NCBI RefSeq assembly: GCF_001658025.2
Contig: NZ_CP014007.2
Location: forward strand, 2,046,001 to 2,110,000
Direction of reading: 5' to 3'
Length of the DNA stretch: 64,000 nt
From: Kosakonia oryzae
GTDB taxonomy: Bacteria; Pseudomonadota; Gammaproteobacteria; Enterobacterales; Enterobacteriaceae
Each line of letters starts with the position of its first letter. Position 1 is the first letter of the stretch. This document shows positions 54,753 to 64,000 of the stretch, in pieces. The notes under the pieces are model-generated. The model did no database searches and was not told the origin of the DNA. It saw nothing but the letters and a program-made list of their open reading frames with translations. Made by a program: the position numbers and the translations under genes.

Positions 54753-56168
54753 TTATGCACTCATAGCATTGAACTGCTGGGTCAAATAGTTACCGGTTGT
54801 CGTCAGAGAAGAAACCAGCTGACTTAAACTGGTGAACTGTGTTTTGTAACGCGCCATGGTTGCGGTGATCTGATCATTGACCTGGTCATACTGATCGGAC
54901 AGCTGTTTCAGGGTCTTGTTGATCCCGTCGGTTGCATTCTGCACGGTACCATTGGTGCCTAAAAAATCGTCCAGCAGGTTGCTTGCCTGCGTGGCGAACC
55001 CGGTGGTTTTACCGTCGCCGGACAGGAAAGAGATCACGTCCGCTGACTTTTCATTCAACGCGTTATTCAGTTTGGTGCTGTCAACGGTCAGCTTACCGGT
55101 CGTATCCTGAGTCACACCCAGTTGCGACAAAATAGAGAAGCTGCCCGCGTCATTCTGCGAGGACGACAACATCGAGCGCAGACGCGTCTGAATGTTGCGC
55201 AGCGTACCGTCGCCCAGCAGGTCGCCGTTCGAGCTGTCCTGCGAATCACTGCCCTGATCCACTGCTGTATATTTGGTCTGGTTAGCAATGGTCGTTTGCA
55301 GCGAGTTGTAGGCATCAACAAACGCCTGAATCGCGTCGGTCATCGGCTGGTTATCTTTCGTCACCGACAACGTTTCCGGGCTGCCAACGTTGGTTTTATT
55401 CAGCGTCAGCGTGACACCTTCCGGCGCATCTGTAATCGTGTTGCTGCTACGGGTAATTTCAATCCCGTTAATTTTCAGTTTCGCGTCAGACGCAGCAACC
55501 TGCTGTGTCATCACGTTGCTCGCACTGCTGGTATTCGTTGAGTCATAGCTGATGTATTGTGCCAGTTGCGTATCATTTGTGGTGATCGTCATCTGGTTAG
55601 CTGTACCGCTGTCACGTGAAGTCAGTGCCAGGTAGTAGCTGTTGTCATCTGCTTTAATAATGCTCGCCGTTACGCTGCCTTGCTGTTTGTTAATGGCATC
55701 ACGAATATCCGACAGACTGGTTTGATCGCTGTTCAGCGTCACAGTCATCGGCGTCTTTTGCCCAGGCTGAGTGATCGTAATGGTACGAGAACTCAGGCTG
55801 CTGTCGCCTAAATCAGTATCTTTGCTGGCCACTTTTGGACTGAGCAGAGATTGAGAAGCTGCCAGCGAAGACACCTCGACCGAGTAAGTTCCCGCTGCGG
55901 CATCATTGGCCAGCGTAGCAGTGAACGCGGTGTTAGTGCTGGATACCTTTGTCGATGCGATGTTTGATGTATTTTTCAGCGCATTCGCAGCGGTTTGCAG
56001 CTTAGTCAGGGAGGTTTGCACCACACCCCAGGCTGTCAGCTTGGCTTTATACGAAGTCTGCTGAGTGGTAATTGGCGTCAGCTTTGTTTGTTCAGCTGTC
56101 TGCAAATTGTCATACAACGTGTTCAGATCCAAGCTTGTGCCTGCGCCGAGCGAACTAATACTTGCCAT
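54753..56168 (-). CDS. fliD: FliD, filament cap protein
   Basis: A 471-residue protein forming the pentameric cap under which flagellin folds. Both helical termini are present (SLGAGTSLDLNTLYDNLQTA; QLSDQYDQVNDQITATMARY), with a Ser/Thr/Asp-rich variable centre. First gene of fliDST, transcribed divergently from the flagellins from a sigma-28 promoter. Confidence 0.95.
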   Translation of the reverse strand: MASISSLGAGTSLDLNTLYDNLQTAEQTKLTPITTQQTSYKAKLTAWGVVQTSLTKLQTAANALKNTSNIASTKVSSTNTAFTATLANDAAAGTYSVEVSSLAASQSLLSPKVASKDTDLGDSSLSSRTITITQPGQKTPMTVTLNSDQTSLSDIRDAINKQQGSVTASIIKADDNSYYLALTSRDSGTANQMTITTNDTQLAQYISYDSTNTSSASNVMTQQVAASDAKLKINGIEITRSSNTITDAPEGVTLTLNKTNVGSPETLSVTKDNQPMTDAIQAFVDAYNSLQTTIANQTKYTAVDQGSDSQDSSNGDLLGDGTLRNIQTRLRSMLSSSQNDAGSFSILSQLGVTQDTTGKLTVDSTKLNNALNEKSADVISFLSGDGKTTGFATQASNLLDDFLGTNGTVQNATDGINKTLKQLSDQYDQVNDQITATMARYKTQFTSLSQLVSSLTTTGNYLTQQFNAMSA

Positions 56169-56205
56169 ATCTTCATCCTTCAGTTTTAGACAATCACTGT
56201 GTGGA

Positions 56206-56232
56206 TTATCGGCAGCGACTGCGAAAAGATTA
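56206..56232 (-). promoter_or_regulatory. Sigma-28 promoter of fliDST
   Basis: On the minus strand TAATCTTT (-35) and GCCGATAA (-10) are separated by 11 bases, the FliA promoter layout. Confidence 0.85.
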
Positions 56233-56314
56233 GAGGTTTTTTTTTAAAGCAATGGCGAAATAAAGCCAAAGAATAGCGGGCAGTTTGTGGCTTTAAAAAA
56301 TTAAAGTTTTTCTC

Positions 56315-56341
56315 TAAAGGTTGGTCAGTGACGGTCGATAA
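56315..56341 (+). promoter_or_regulatory. Sigma-28 promoter of flagellin gene 1
   Basis: TAAAGGTT, 11 bases, GTCGATAA: FliA-type promoter 72 bases before the start codon. Confidence 0.9.
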
Positions 56342-56413
56342 CCTGGAAGACGGTAAGAACGCCGTAGGCAGATGCCTGAATCTGATAACTTTTTTATTTA
56401 AAGGAATTACATC

Positions 56414-57319
56414 ATGGCTGTTATTAATACTAACACCCTGTCGCTGACGACTCAGAACAACCTGACCAAATCTCAGGCTTCTCTGGGTACCGCTATCGAG
56501 CGTCTCTCTTCCGGTCTGCGTATCAACAGCGCGAAAGATGACGCTGCTGGCCAGGCGATTGCTAACCGCTTTACTTCCAACATCAACGGTCTGACCGTTG
56601 CTGCCCGTAACGCCAACGACGGTATCTCCCTGTCGCAGACGGCTGAAGGTGCGTTGAGCGAAATCAACAACAACTTACAGCGTATCCGTGACCTGACCGT
56701 TCAGGCGCAGAACAGCTCCAACTCTGCTTCTGACATCGACTCCATCCAGGCTGAAGTTAACCAGCGTATGGAAGAGATCAACCGCGTTACTACTCAGACC
56801 GACTTCAACGGCATCAAAGTGCTGAACACCGGTTCCGGCTCCAGCAGCTACAACTTCCAGGTTGGCGCGAAAGACAACGAAACCATCTCCATCAGCCTCA
56901 GCTCTTCTGATTCCTACAACCTGTACAACGCCACTGGCGCAACTTTCCAGACTACCGGTCAGACCATCAACGGTACTGCACGTGCGACTGCGGCTGAAGG
57001 TTTCGACGTACTGAGCGGTACCGTAAGCTCCAGCGGTACTGTTGATGGTAGCCCGCTGGCAGATATCGATGCGGCAATCAAAGCGGTTGACTCACAGCGC
57101 AGCCTGCTGGGTGCGTCCCAGAACCGTTTCGAATCCACCATCACCAACCTGAACAACACCGTGAACAACCTGACGTCTGCTCGTAGCCGTATTCAGGACT
57201 CCGATTACGCGACAGAAGTATCGAACATGTCCCGCGCGCAGATCCTGCAGCAGGCCGGTTCTTCTGTTCTGGCTCAGGCCAACCAGGTTCCGCAGACCAT
57301 GCTGTCCCTGCTGCGTTAA
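56414..57319 (+). CDS. fliC: Flagellin 1 (short FliC)
   Basis: A 301-residue flagellin, much shorter than the roughly 500 residues of E. coli FliC because the D2/D3 surface domains are missing. Conserved N-terminal ([40 protein letters not shown]) and C-terminal ([20 protein letters not shown]) D0/D1 parts are complete. It differs from flagellin 2 at only about five residues. Expressed late from its own sigma-28 promoter, closed by its own terminator. Confidence 0.96.
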   Translation: MAVINTNTLSLTTQNNLTKSQASLGTAIERLSSGLRINSAKDDAAGQAIANRFTSNINGLTVAARNANDGISLSQTAEGALSEINNNLQRIRDLTVQAQNSSNSASDIDSIQAEVNQRMEEINRVTTQTDFNGIKVLNTGSGSSSYNFQVGAKDNETISISLSSSDSYNLYNATGATFQTTGQTINGTARATAAEGFDVLSGTVSSSGTVDGSPLADIDAAIKAVDSQRSLLGASQNRFESTITNLNNTVNNLTSARSRIQDSDYATEVSNMSRAQILQQAGSSVLAQANQVPQTMLSLLR

Positions 57320-57335
57320 TCGCAAACCCGGTAAT

Positions 57336-57368
57336 AAAAAAGGGCGCCGCTTGTCGGCGCCTTTTTTA
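57336..57368 (+). terminator. Terminator after flagellin 1
   Basis: GGCGCC-GCTTGTC-GGCGCC flanked by A-run and six Ts. Confidence 0.92.
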
Positions 57369-57411
57369 TTTGCGTTAAAAACCTGGCGCCGCAAAAAAAT
57401 AAAAAAATCCC

Positions 57412-57438
57412 TAAAGAGTTTATTACCCCCGTCGATAA
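57412..57438 (+). promoter_or_regulatory. Sigma-28 promoter of flagellin gene 2
   Basis: TAAAGAGT, 11 bases, GTCGATAA. Confidence 0.9.
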
Positions 57439-57506
57439 CAATTTTGACGGTGATGAAGCCGCTGGCGCATACCGGAATATAAATTTCTCAATGAAGGATA
57501 ATTATC

Positions 57507-58412
57507 ATGGCTGTTATTAATACTAACACCCTGTCGCTGACGACTCAGAACAACCTGACCAAATCTCAGGCTTCCCTGGGTACTGCGATCGAGCGTCTCT
57601 CTTCCGGTCTGCGTATCAACAGCGCGAAAGACGACGCTGCTGGCCAGGCGATTGCTAACCGCTTTACTTCCAACATCAACGGCCTGACCGTTGCTGCACG
57701 TAACGCCAACGACGGTATCTCCCTGTCGCAGACGGCTGAAGGCGCGTTGAGCGAAATCAACAACAACTTACAGCGTATTCGTGACCTGACCGTTCAGGCG
57801 CAGAACAGCTCCAACTCTGCTTCTGACATCGACTCCATCCAGGCTGAAGTTAACCAGCGTATGGAAGAGATCAACCGCGTTACTACTCAGACCGACTTCA
57901 ACGGCATCAAAGTGCTGAACACCGGTTCCGGTACCAGCAGCTACAACTTCCAGGTTGGCGCGAAAGACGGCGAAACCATCTCCATCAGCCTGGATTCTTC
58001 GGATTCCTACAACCTGTACAACGCCACTGGCGCAACCTTCCAGACCACCGGCCAGACCATCAACGGTACTGCACGTGCGACTGCGGCTGAAGGTTTCGAC
58101 GTACTGAGCGGTACCGTAAGCTCCAGTGGTACTGTTGACGGTGGCCCGCTGGCAGATATCGATGCGGCAATCAAAGCGGTTGACTCACAGCGCAGCCTGC
58201 TGGGTGCTTCCCAGAACCGTTTCGAATCCACCATCACCAACCTGAACAACACCGTGAGCAACCTGACTTCTGCCCGTAGCCGTATTCAGGACTCCGATTA
58301 CGCGACCGAAGTATCGAACATGTCCCGCGCGCAGATCCTGCAGCAGGCCGGTTCTTCTGTTCTGGCTCAGGCCAACCAGGTTCCGCAGACCATGCTGTCC
58401 CTGCTGCGTTAA
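57507..58412 (+). CDS. Flagellin 2 (short FliC)
   Basis: A 301-residue flagellin with the same termini as flagellin 1. In the exposed region it has [20 protein letters not shown] and [10 protein letters not shown], where flagellin 1 has [20 protein letters not shown] and [10 protein letters not shown]. Its untranslated leader is nearly identical to that of flagellin 3 but not to that of flagellin 1. Independent promoter and terminator, so all three genes could be expressed together. Confidence 0.96.
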   Translation: MAVINTNTLSLTTQNNLTKSQASLGTAIERLSSGLRINSAKDDAAGQAIANRFTSNINGLTVAARNANDGISLSQTAEGALSEINNNLQRIRDLTVQAQNSSNSASDIDSIQAEVNQRMEEINRVTTQTDFNGIKVLNTGSGTSSYNFQVGAKDGETISISLDSSDSYNLYNATGATFQTTGQTINGTARATAAEGFDVLSGTVSSSGTVDGGPLADIDAAIKAVDSQRSLLGASQNRFESTITNLNNTVSNLTSARSRIQDSDYATEVSNMSRAQILQQAGSSVLAQANQVPQTMLSLLR

Positions 58413-58428
58413 TCGCAAATCAAGTAAT

Positions 58429-58462
58429 AAAAAAGGCGCCGCTTGTCGGCGCTTTTTTATTT
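58429..58462 (+). terminator. Terminator after flagellin 2
   Basis: GCGCCG-CTTGT-CGGCGC with flanking A-run and six Ts; nearly a copy of the terminator after flagellin 1. Confidence 0.9.
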
Positions 58463-58514
58463 TATATATCGTTTTTTTTGCCGACGAAAATTACATAAAA
58501 AAGATAAAAAGCAT

Positions 58515-58541
58515 TAAAGAGTTCGGCGACAGCGTCGATAA
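58515..58541 (+). promoter_or_regulatory. Sigma-28 promoter of flagellin gene 3
   Basis: TAAAGAGT, 11 bases, GTCGATAA. Confidence 0.9.
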
Positions 58542-58609
58542 CAATTTAGACGGTGATGAAGCCGCTGGCCCATGCCGGAATATAAATTTCTCAATGAAGG
58601 ATAACTATC

Positions 58610-59512
58610 ATGGCTGTTATTAATACTAACACCCTGTCGCTGACTACCCAGAACAACCTGACCAAATCTCAGGCTTCCCTGGGTACTGCGATCGAGCGTC
58701 TCTCTTCCGGCTTGCGTATCAACAGCGCGAAAGATGATGCTGCTGGCCAGGCGATTGCTAACCGCTTTACTTCCAACATCAACGGCCTGACCGTTGCTGC
58801 CCGTAACGCCAACGACGGTATCTCCCTGTCGCAGACGGCTGAAGGCGCGCTGAGCGAAATCAACAACAACTTACAGCGTATCCGTGACCTGACCGTTCAG
58901 GCGCAGAACAGCTCCAACTCTGCTTCTGACATCGACTCCATCCAGGCTGAAGTTAACCAGCGTATGGAAGAAGTTAACCGCGTTACCACCCAGACCGACT
59001 TCAACGGCATCAAAGTGCTGAACACCGGTTCCGGTACCAGCAGCTACAACTTCCAGGTTGGCGCGAAAGACGGCGAAACCATCTCCATCAGCCTGGATTC
59101 TTCAGATTCTTACAACCTGTTCAACGCTACTGGCGCAACAGCGTCTACCGGCGGCGTGGTTAACGGCAACGCACGTGCGACTGCGGCTGAAGGTTTCGAC
59201 GTACTGAGCGGTACTGTTGATGCCACTGGCGGCACCAACGGCGGCCCGCTGGCAGATATCGATGCGGCAATCAAAGCGGTTGACTCACAGCGCAGCCTGC
59301 TGGGTGCTTCCCAGAACCGTTTCGAATCCACCATCACCAACCTGAACAACACCGTGAGCAACCTGACGTCTGCCCGCAGCCGTATTCAGGACTCCGATTA
59401 CGCGACCGAAGTATCGAACATGTCCCGCGCGCAGATCCTGCAGCAGGCCGGTTCTTCCGTACTGGCTCAGGCCAACCAGGTTCCGCAGACTATGCTGTCC
59501 CTGCTGCGTTAA
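58610..59512 (+). CDS. Flagellin 3 (short FliC, divergent surface segment)
   Basis: A 300-residue flagellin sharing the D0/D1 parts with the other two, but with a different central segment at about residues 176-216: [20 protein letters not shown] and [18 protein letters not shown] in place of the [18 protein letters not shown] and SSSGTVDG stretches. This is the surface-facing part, so it would change antigenicity or glycosylation sites. Leader and promoter match flagellin 2. Followed by a different terminator. Confidence 0.96.
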   Translation: MAVINTNTLSLTTQNNLTKSQASLGTAIERLSSGLRINSAKDDAAGQAIANRFTSNINGLTVAARNANDGISLSQTAEGALSEINNNLQRIRDLTVQAQNSSNSASDIDSIQAEVNQRMEEVNRVTTQTDFNGIKVLNTGSGTSSYNFQVGAKDGETISISLDSSDSYNLFNATGATASTGGVVNGNARATAAEGFDVLSGTVDATGGTNGGPLADIDAAIKAVDSQRSLLGASQNRFESTITNLNNTVSNLTSARSRIQDSDYATEVSNMSRAQILQQAGSSVLAQANQVPQTMLSLLR

Positions 59513-59529
59513 TTCGCAACGGATTAATA

Positions 59530-59554
59530 AAGGCATCTTCGGATGCCTTTTTTT
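59530..59554 (+). terminator. Terminator after flagellin 3
   Basis: AGGCATC-TTCG-GATGCCT followed by seven Ts. Confidence 0.92.
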
Positions 59555-59695
59555 ATCTCCAATCGTCAGATATAGCGCCTTTTCTACTGGCTGTTTTTCC
59601 TCTCAATCTTTTCTCACTCCCCCACAATATTGCATAACGACAGAAACGCCCGTTGATCGCCCCGGCCAACAGGCCCGGCGTGCTGAGGATGAGAA

Positions 59696-62600
59696 ATGCG
59701 AAGCCTATTAATTAGCGTTGATAAATTTGACGCCTTTACGCCCTGTACCAACGAATTACTTGATATTGCCGATGTGCTGCTGGCACAGAACTGGCGGGTG
59801 GATGTCATCACCAGCAGTGCCGGAAAGGCACTGAACGCGGAGATCGATCGCCTGAAGGCGACAGGGCGTTTTGCGCTGGTGACCGACAAGCAGGGTGAGC
59901 CGGAGACGCAATATGATGTTATCTGGATCTACCGCGGTTTCTTCAGCGATAAACTGCTCGATGCCATCGCGGCTGAACGTCTCAGCGGGGCGATGATTTT
60001 CCGCCATTTCAACGACTATAACGATCTCTACATTCCGTGGGGCGTGGCGCTGGAAAACCAGTTCGCCGCGCTGACGCTCGATCTCTCGCCGCGCACTTCT
60101 GCGCTTCTGCTGCAGACCGGTGTGGAAAGCACGCAGCTGAAAAACTTGCCGTGGACAGTTCCGGCGCGTTTCAGCCAGTATGCGCGCACCCGCGAATCGT
60201 CGACGCTGGCGCGTGCGGTCTACATTGCGCCGAAAATGTCGGCAGAAATGTACGAAGTGCAGCAGCGTGCCCGCGAAGCTGGCATTCAGATAGACTGGCT
60301 GGATCTTAACCAGCAAGCGCAGCGCATTGATCCGGCCTGGCTGGAACACTATGACGTTGTGATCGGCAATGATGACAGCGTGGCGAAAGCGCTGACGCTG
60401 GGGATCCCGCTGTTCCTGGTGAACGAGGGTTATGTCGAAGGCTATCTGAACGACGCGAACCTCGCCCGCCATGAAGTCGAGCATTTTTGTGCGCTGTCGC
60501 TGCGCAACTGCCCGGATGCCGATGAGTGGGTTGAGATGCTGCAAAGCGGCTACGCCAGCGTACTGGCGTGGACGCAGGCACAGCGCGCAGATTTTGCGGC
60601 GAAATGGTCGCTGGAGACCGCGCTGGATGCCATCGTAAATGCGCCGCTGGTGGCGAAGACGCGCCAGCTTGATGAAAAATCCCGCTATGCCCTCAATTTC
60701 CACAGTAAAGCGGTGCTGGCACAGCAGCAAACCACCGATTACTCCTTTACCCGCTGGCTGGACGATCGTCAGATCAGCGAAGCGCGGCGGGAAGCGTTGC
60801 TCACTTTTGCCCGGGCATATCCGGATAAAGCCAGCATTGGTGTCATTATCCTTGGCGACAATCAGGCCAGCACGCAGACGCGGGCGTCAGTGGAAAGCCA
60901 GTCGCTGGCGGCCGTCAGTATTGATGTGATTGCCGATGATGCCGAATGGCCTGCGGTGGCTAATGCGCTGCTGCAAGCGCGTAGCGCCGAAGCGATGTTG
61001 CTGATCCCCGCAGGTTTTACGTTGCGTGACGACGCGCTGCTGCGTTTTGCTGAGCAACGTATGAATCAGCAAAATGCCGGGTTGTTTTACTGTGATGAAA
61101 TGACGCGGGCGGAAAATGGCGAACCGGTATTCACCCTGCGTCCTGGCGTTAATATCGATCTGCTGCGCGGTGTGCCTTATATCGGCCAGACGGTACTTTT
61201 TTCGCGGGAAATTGCCTTGCAGGTGGGAGGTTTCAGCGGCCATTATCCCCATGCGGCGCATATCGATTTGCTGTGGCGCTTTGTCGAAGGACAGGGCGCA
61301 GGCGCCGTGGGCCGTGTGGCGGAAGTGCTGGTGGAAAACCCGCATCCGGCAACCCACTGGAGCGAGGCGGCAGAGGTGGTCGCTGATTGCGAACAGGCGC
61401 TGCTGGCGCATCTGCAACGCTTGGGAATTAACGCCGCGCTGGAAGAGGGATTAGCGGAGAATATTAAACGCCTGCGCTACCAGTGGGAGGCGACGCCGCT
61501 GGTGTCGATCATTATTCCGACCCGCGATCGCTTTGCGCTGCTGAAGCGCTGCATTGAAAGTCTGATGGAAAAGACCCGCTATCAGCGCTATGAGTTGCTG
61601 ATCGTTGATAACCAGTCGGTAGAAGAGGATGCTTGCCGTTTCCTCAACGATCTGGCGGCGCTGGGGCTCGATCAGGTGCGCATTTTGCGCTACGACGCGC
61701 CCTTTAACTTCGCTGAAATCAATAATGCTGCCGCGCAACAAGCGCGTGGCGATGTGCTGGTGTTCCTCAATAATGACTGCGAAATCATCGACGGTAACTG
61801 GCTGGATGCGCTGCTTGAACATACGCTGCGCCCGGAAGTGGGGCTGGTGGGCGCACGGCTGGAGTATCAGGATGGCCGTATTCAACATGGCGGCTATTTA
61901 GTCGGTGTGCAGCACGGTGTTGATGTCGCTTTCGACGGCGCTGACGGGCAGAGTAATGGTTTCCAGCACTTTCTGAAAACACCACGTAACCTGGCCGCCG
62001 TGAGCGCCTCCTGCATGATGGTGCGCAAAGAGGTTTTCTTCTCCTTAAACGGCTTTACCCAGGAGCGTTATCCTCTCTATTTCGCCGATGTGGATCTGGG
62101 ATTGCGCGCGCAGCAGCAGGGATATCTCAATGTCTGGACGCCTTACGCCCGCGTGAAACATATGGGCGGCGCGACGCGTTTATTCGGCAACAAAATTGGC
62201 GTGCAGGAGCGCCCGCTGTTGCAGGACTATACGACGCTGCGCGGTGAGTGGCAGCAGGGGTTGCTGAATGAACCTTCGTACCATCCGCTGATGCAGAAGA
62301 TGGGCAAGGCCTTCACGCTGAGCGCCAGTATTGCGCGGTTGCACCAGCCGCTGCCTGGCCGCCCGTTGCCGGTAGTGTTAGCCCATCACATCAACTGGGT
62401 CGGTGGTGGTCATCACCGGGTGATGCAACCATTCAAAGCGCTGGAACGCCATTTGATGATTGAAGGCGGGCTGACGAACACCATCCCCGGCCTGATGGAA
62501 GCCGCGCAAATGCGGCCGGATGTGATTCTGCTTGAGCTGATCACCGGCAGCCGCTTCCCGGATATCATGAAACAGTTACGCGATGTCAGCGGCGCGAAAA

Positions 62601-63346
62601 TCGTGCTGGAATATGATGATTACCTGCTGAACGTGCCGATGAAAAACGGTAACCGCCAGCACTTCCCGCCGCAGATGCTGAAAAACTTCCGCAAAGTGAT
62701 GGACAGCGCCGACTGGGTTGTGGTTTCTACTGCGCCGCTGGCCGAAGCCTACAGCCGTTTCCACAGTGATATTCGCATTGCGCAAAACCGCCTGGCACCG
62801 AATCAGTGGGATCATCTGCTCAGCGCTCGCGGAACCGGGAAAAAAGTGCGTGTTGGTTGGGCCGGAGGCAGTTCGCATACCGGCGATCTGGAGATCCTGT
62901 TGCCGCTGATCAAAGAGCTGGAAGGGCAGGTGGAGTGGGTGTTTATGGGCATGAAGCCGCGCAACGTGCTCTGTGAATTCCACCCCGGCGTACCGTTTGA
63001 AATGTACCCGGAGAAACTGGCGAGTTTGAATCTTGACCTGGCGCTGGTGCCGCTGGAAATCAACCAGTTCAACGAATGTAAGAGCAATCTGCGTTTGCTG
63101 GAGATTGGCACCTGCGGCGTGCCGATCATCGCCACCGACATTGAACCTTATCGCTGCAATCTACCGGTGACGCTGGTGGCGAACCGCTTTAAAGACTGGA
63201 TGAACGCGATTCAGGCGCACATTCACGATCCGGCGCTGCGCGAGCGGCAGGGTGATGCGTTGCGTACCGCCGTGCGCAGCGACTGGTATCTGCGGGATGC
63301 CGGGCTCGATGACTGGCGTCAGGGCTGGTTACCGGCCGACAAGTAA
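59696..63346 (+). CDS. Large multidomain glycosyltransferase
   Basis: A 1216-residue cytoplasmic protein with at least three parts. Residues 1-330 look like a GT-B-type half (a domain later echoed by ASLNLDLALVP). Residues about 600-840 are a family 2 (GT-A) transferase: PLVSIIIPTRDRFALLKRCI, LIVDNQSVEED, and LVFLNNDCEI as the metal-binding motif, then GGYLVGVQHG. Residues about 890-1216 are a GT4-like domain (AHHINWVGGGHHRVMQPFKA; NLRLLEIGTCGVPIIATDIE). No membrane segments. Its position directly behind the flagellins, with no other pathway genes nearby, suggests it glycosylates flagellin; an O-antigen or capsule role is the alternative. Start ATG 59696 behind GAGGATGAG. Confidence 0.85.
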   Translation: MRSLLISVDKFDAFTPCTNELLDIADVLLAQNWRVDVITSSAGKALNAEIDRLKATGRFALVTDKQGEPETQYDVIWIYRGFFSDKLLDAIAAERLSGAMIFRHFNDYNDLYIPWGVALENQFAALTLDLSPRTSALLLQTGVESTQLKNLPWTVPARFSQYARTRESSTLARAVYIAPKMSAEMYEVQQRAREAGIQIDWLDLNQQAQRIDPAWLEHYDVVIGNDDSVAKALTLGIPLFLVNEGYVEGYLNDANLARHEVEHFCALSLRNCPDADEWVEMLQSGYASVLAWTQAQRADFAAKWSLETALDAIVNAPLVAKTRQLDEKSRYALNFHSKAVLAQQQTTDYSFTRWLDDRQISEARREALLTFARAYPDKASIGVIILGDNQASTQTRASVESQSLAAVSIDVIADDAEWPAVANALLQARSAEAMLLIPAGFTLRDDALLRFAEQRMNQQNAGLFYCDEMTRAENGEPVFTLRPGVNIDLLRGVPYIGQTVLFSREIALQVGGFSGHYPHAAHIDLLWRFVEGQGAGAVGRVAEVLVENPHPATHWSEAAEVVADCEQALLAHLQRLGINAALEEGLAENIKRLRYQWEATPLVSIIIPTRDRFALLKRCIESLMEKTRYQRYELLIVDNQSVEEDACRFLNDLAALGLDQVRILRYDAPFNFAEINNAAAQQARGDVLVFLNNDCEIIDGNWLDALLEHTLRPEVGLVGARLEYQDGRIQHGGYLVGVQHGVDVAFDGADGQSNGFQHFLKTPRNLAAVSASCMMVRKEVFFSLNGFTQERYPLYFADVDLGLRAQQQGYLNVWTPYARVKHMGGATRLFGNKIGVQERPLLQDYTTLRGEWQQGLLNEPSYHPLMQKMGKAFTLSASIARLHQPLPGRPLPVVLAHHINWVGGGHHRVMQPFKALERHLMIEGGLTNTIPGLMEAAQMRPDVILLELITGSRFPDIMKQLRDVSGAKIVLEYDDYLLNVPMKNGNRQHFPPQMLKNFRKVMDSADWVVVSTAPLAEAYSRFHSDIRIAQNRLAPNQWDHLLSARGTGKKVRVGWAGGSSHTGDLEILLPLIKELEGQVEWVFMGMKPRNVLCEFHPGVPFEMYPEKLASLNLDLALVPLEINQFNECKSNLRLLEIGTCGVPIIATDIEPYRCNLPVTLVANRFKDWMNAIQAHIHDPALRERQGDALRTAVRSDWYLRDAGLDDWRQGWLPADK

Positions 63347-63349
63347 AAG

Positions 63350-63375
63350 AAAAGGCGCTGTAAAGCGCCTTTTTT
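63350..63375. terminator. Bidirectional terminator between convergent glycosyltransferase genes
   Basis: GGCGCT-GTAA-AGCGCC with A-rich DNA before and six Ts after. Confidence 0.88.
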
Positions 63376-63405
63376 GTTGCCGTTGTTGTTATGTGCAGAG
63401 AAACA

Positions 63406-64000
63406 TTAATCCGGCAACCAGAGTTGCGCCTGGCGCAGCAGGCTTTCACCGTTCCACATACCGTTTTCCAGCACGTACAGGCGCAAATTATCGCCAAGTT
63501 GTGCCGCTGCCGCCGCATCAAGCAGGTGGTTTTCAATCGCTTCGCGCCAGCTTCTCGCGCGATTTTCGACGCGCGTCACGCCAGCAATGCATTGTGTGCT
63601 GATGATATCGCTGCAAATCACCGGCACGCCGCAGGCACCATATTCGAGCAGGCGTACCGGGCTAAGTGCCCGGTTCCATGGCGTATCAGCCAGGGGTTCC
63701 ACGGCGAGATCGAGATTCAGGCTGGCCAGTTTTTTCGCAAAATGCTGCGGGTGAACCGGGGCATGTAATTCGCTGACCCACTCCTGAAGGGAAGGCGGGC
63801 AGTAGCCATAAAACACCCATTCAACCCGATCGGCTAACTGGCTGACCAGCTTATGAATCAGCTCCAGATCGCCGGTATTCGCCGCGGTTCCGCACCAGCC
63901 GATGCGCGGTTTCTTACCCACGCCACGCTGGCTGGATAACCCCGACCATTGCTGCGGCGAAAGCCGCGTCGGCATTACGCGGATATCTCTGTGCAAGCCC
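63406..64000 (-). CDS. Glycosyltransferase, C-terminal part only
   Basis: A leftward frame open to the window edge; at least 196 residues of the C-terminal domain are visible. KKPRIGWCGTAANTGDLELI, KLASLNLDLAVEPLADTPWN and LLEYGACGVPVICSDI are GT4-like and closely parallel the last 300 residues of the neighbouring large transferase (VGWAGGSSHTGDLEIL; KLASLNLDLALVPLEINQFN; LLEIGTCGVPIIATDI). The two probably arose by duplication and act on the same glycan. The N-terminal part lies outside the window. Confidence 0.85.
   Translation of the reverse strand, partial: GLHRDIRVMPTRLSPQQWSGLSSQRGVGKKPRIGWCGTAANTGDLELIHKLVSQLADRVEWVFYGYCPPSLQEWVSELHAPVHPQHFAKKLASLNLDLAVEPLADTPWNRALSPVRLLEYGACGVPVICSDIISTQCIAGVTRVENRARSWREAIENHLLDAAAAAQLGDNLRLYVLENGMWNGESLLRQAQLWLPD

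Noticed and set aside
59756..60730. 324-codon antisense frame in the large glycosyltransferase gene
   Set aside because: Complement of a conserved coding region, with His/Arg-rich nonsense composition.

Overview
The window comes from a chromosome of the family Enterobacteriaceae. The right-hand 35 kb follows the Escherichia/Enterobacter gene order yedJ-vsr-yedA-yedI-yodC-dgcQ-yedP-dsrA-yodD-dsrB-rcsA-fliR...fliE-yedF-yedE-yedD-fliT-fliS-fliD-fliC, and the proteins are very close to their E. coli counterparts. The changes to that order (dcm and amyA missing, dgcZ inserted, three flagellins, a large glycosyltransferase) fit an Enterobacter/Kosakonia-type bacterium. The genus cannot be settled from sequence reading alone.

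Positions 1-28592 are the late half of a lambda-like prophage integrated in the serU-type tRNA-Ser(CGA) gene. The order is: partial leftward gene, lysis cassette (holin, GH24 endolysin, Rz/Rz1), two moron-like genes, lambda-type cos, terminase, gpW, portal, a fused ClpP-like protease/major capsid protein, decoration and connector proteins, the tail genes Z-U-V-G-T-H-M-L-K-I-J, small fibre-associated proteins, a Cor-type exclusion lipoprotein, side tail fibre with its assembly chaperone, and a LexA-boxed umuDC pair. Integrase and early genes must lie left of the window. Between umuC and the right attachment site is about 2.5 kb of AT-rich cargo. It starts with a 3' fragment of a tRNA-Pro gene and carries a RipA-like membrane protein and a HEPN-like protein, which together make a candidate uncharacterised defence or moron module.

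Positions 28593-31100 form an AT-rich variable zone just outside the prophage. It holds gene remnants, a palindrome, an orphan protein with the His/Cys pattern of clan CD (C80-like) cysteine peptidases, and a possible unannotated small RNA. Core genes follow: yedJ, an orphan vsr without dcm, yedA, yedI, yodC, a frameshifted dgcQ, yedP, the small RNA gene dsrA, yodD, dsrB and rcsA.

Positions 38866-59512 are flagellar. fliLMNOPQR and fliFGHIJK run leftward and build the export gate, C-ring and MS-ring. fliE is divergent behind an FlhD4C2-type site. dgcZ and a small zinc-ribbon gene sit between fliE and yedFED. fliDST (cap and export chaperones) is divergent from three tandem, nearly identical short flagellin genes, each with its own sigma-28 promoter and terminator. 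Downstream is a 1216-residue multidomain glycosyltransferase facing a second, partial glycosyltransferase. Together these suggest surface glycosylation, plausibly of flagellin.
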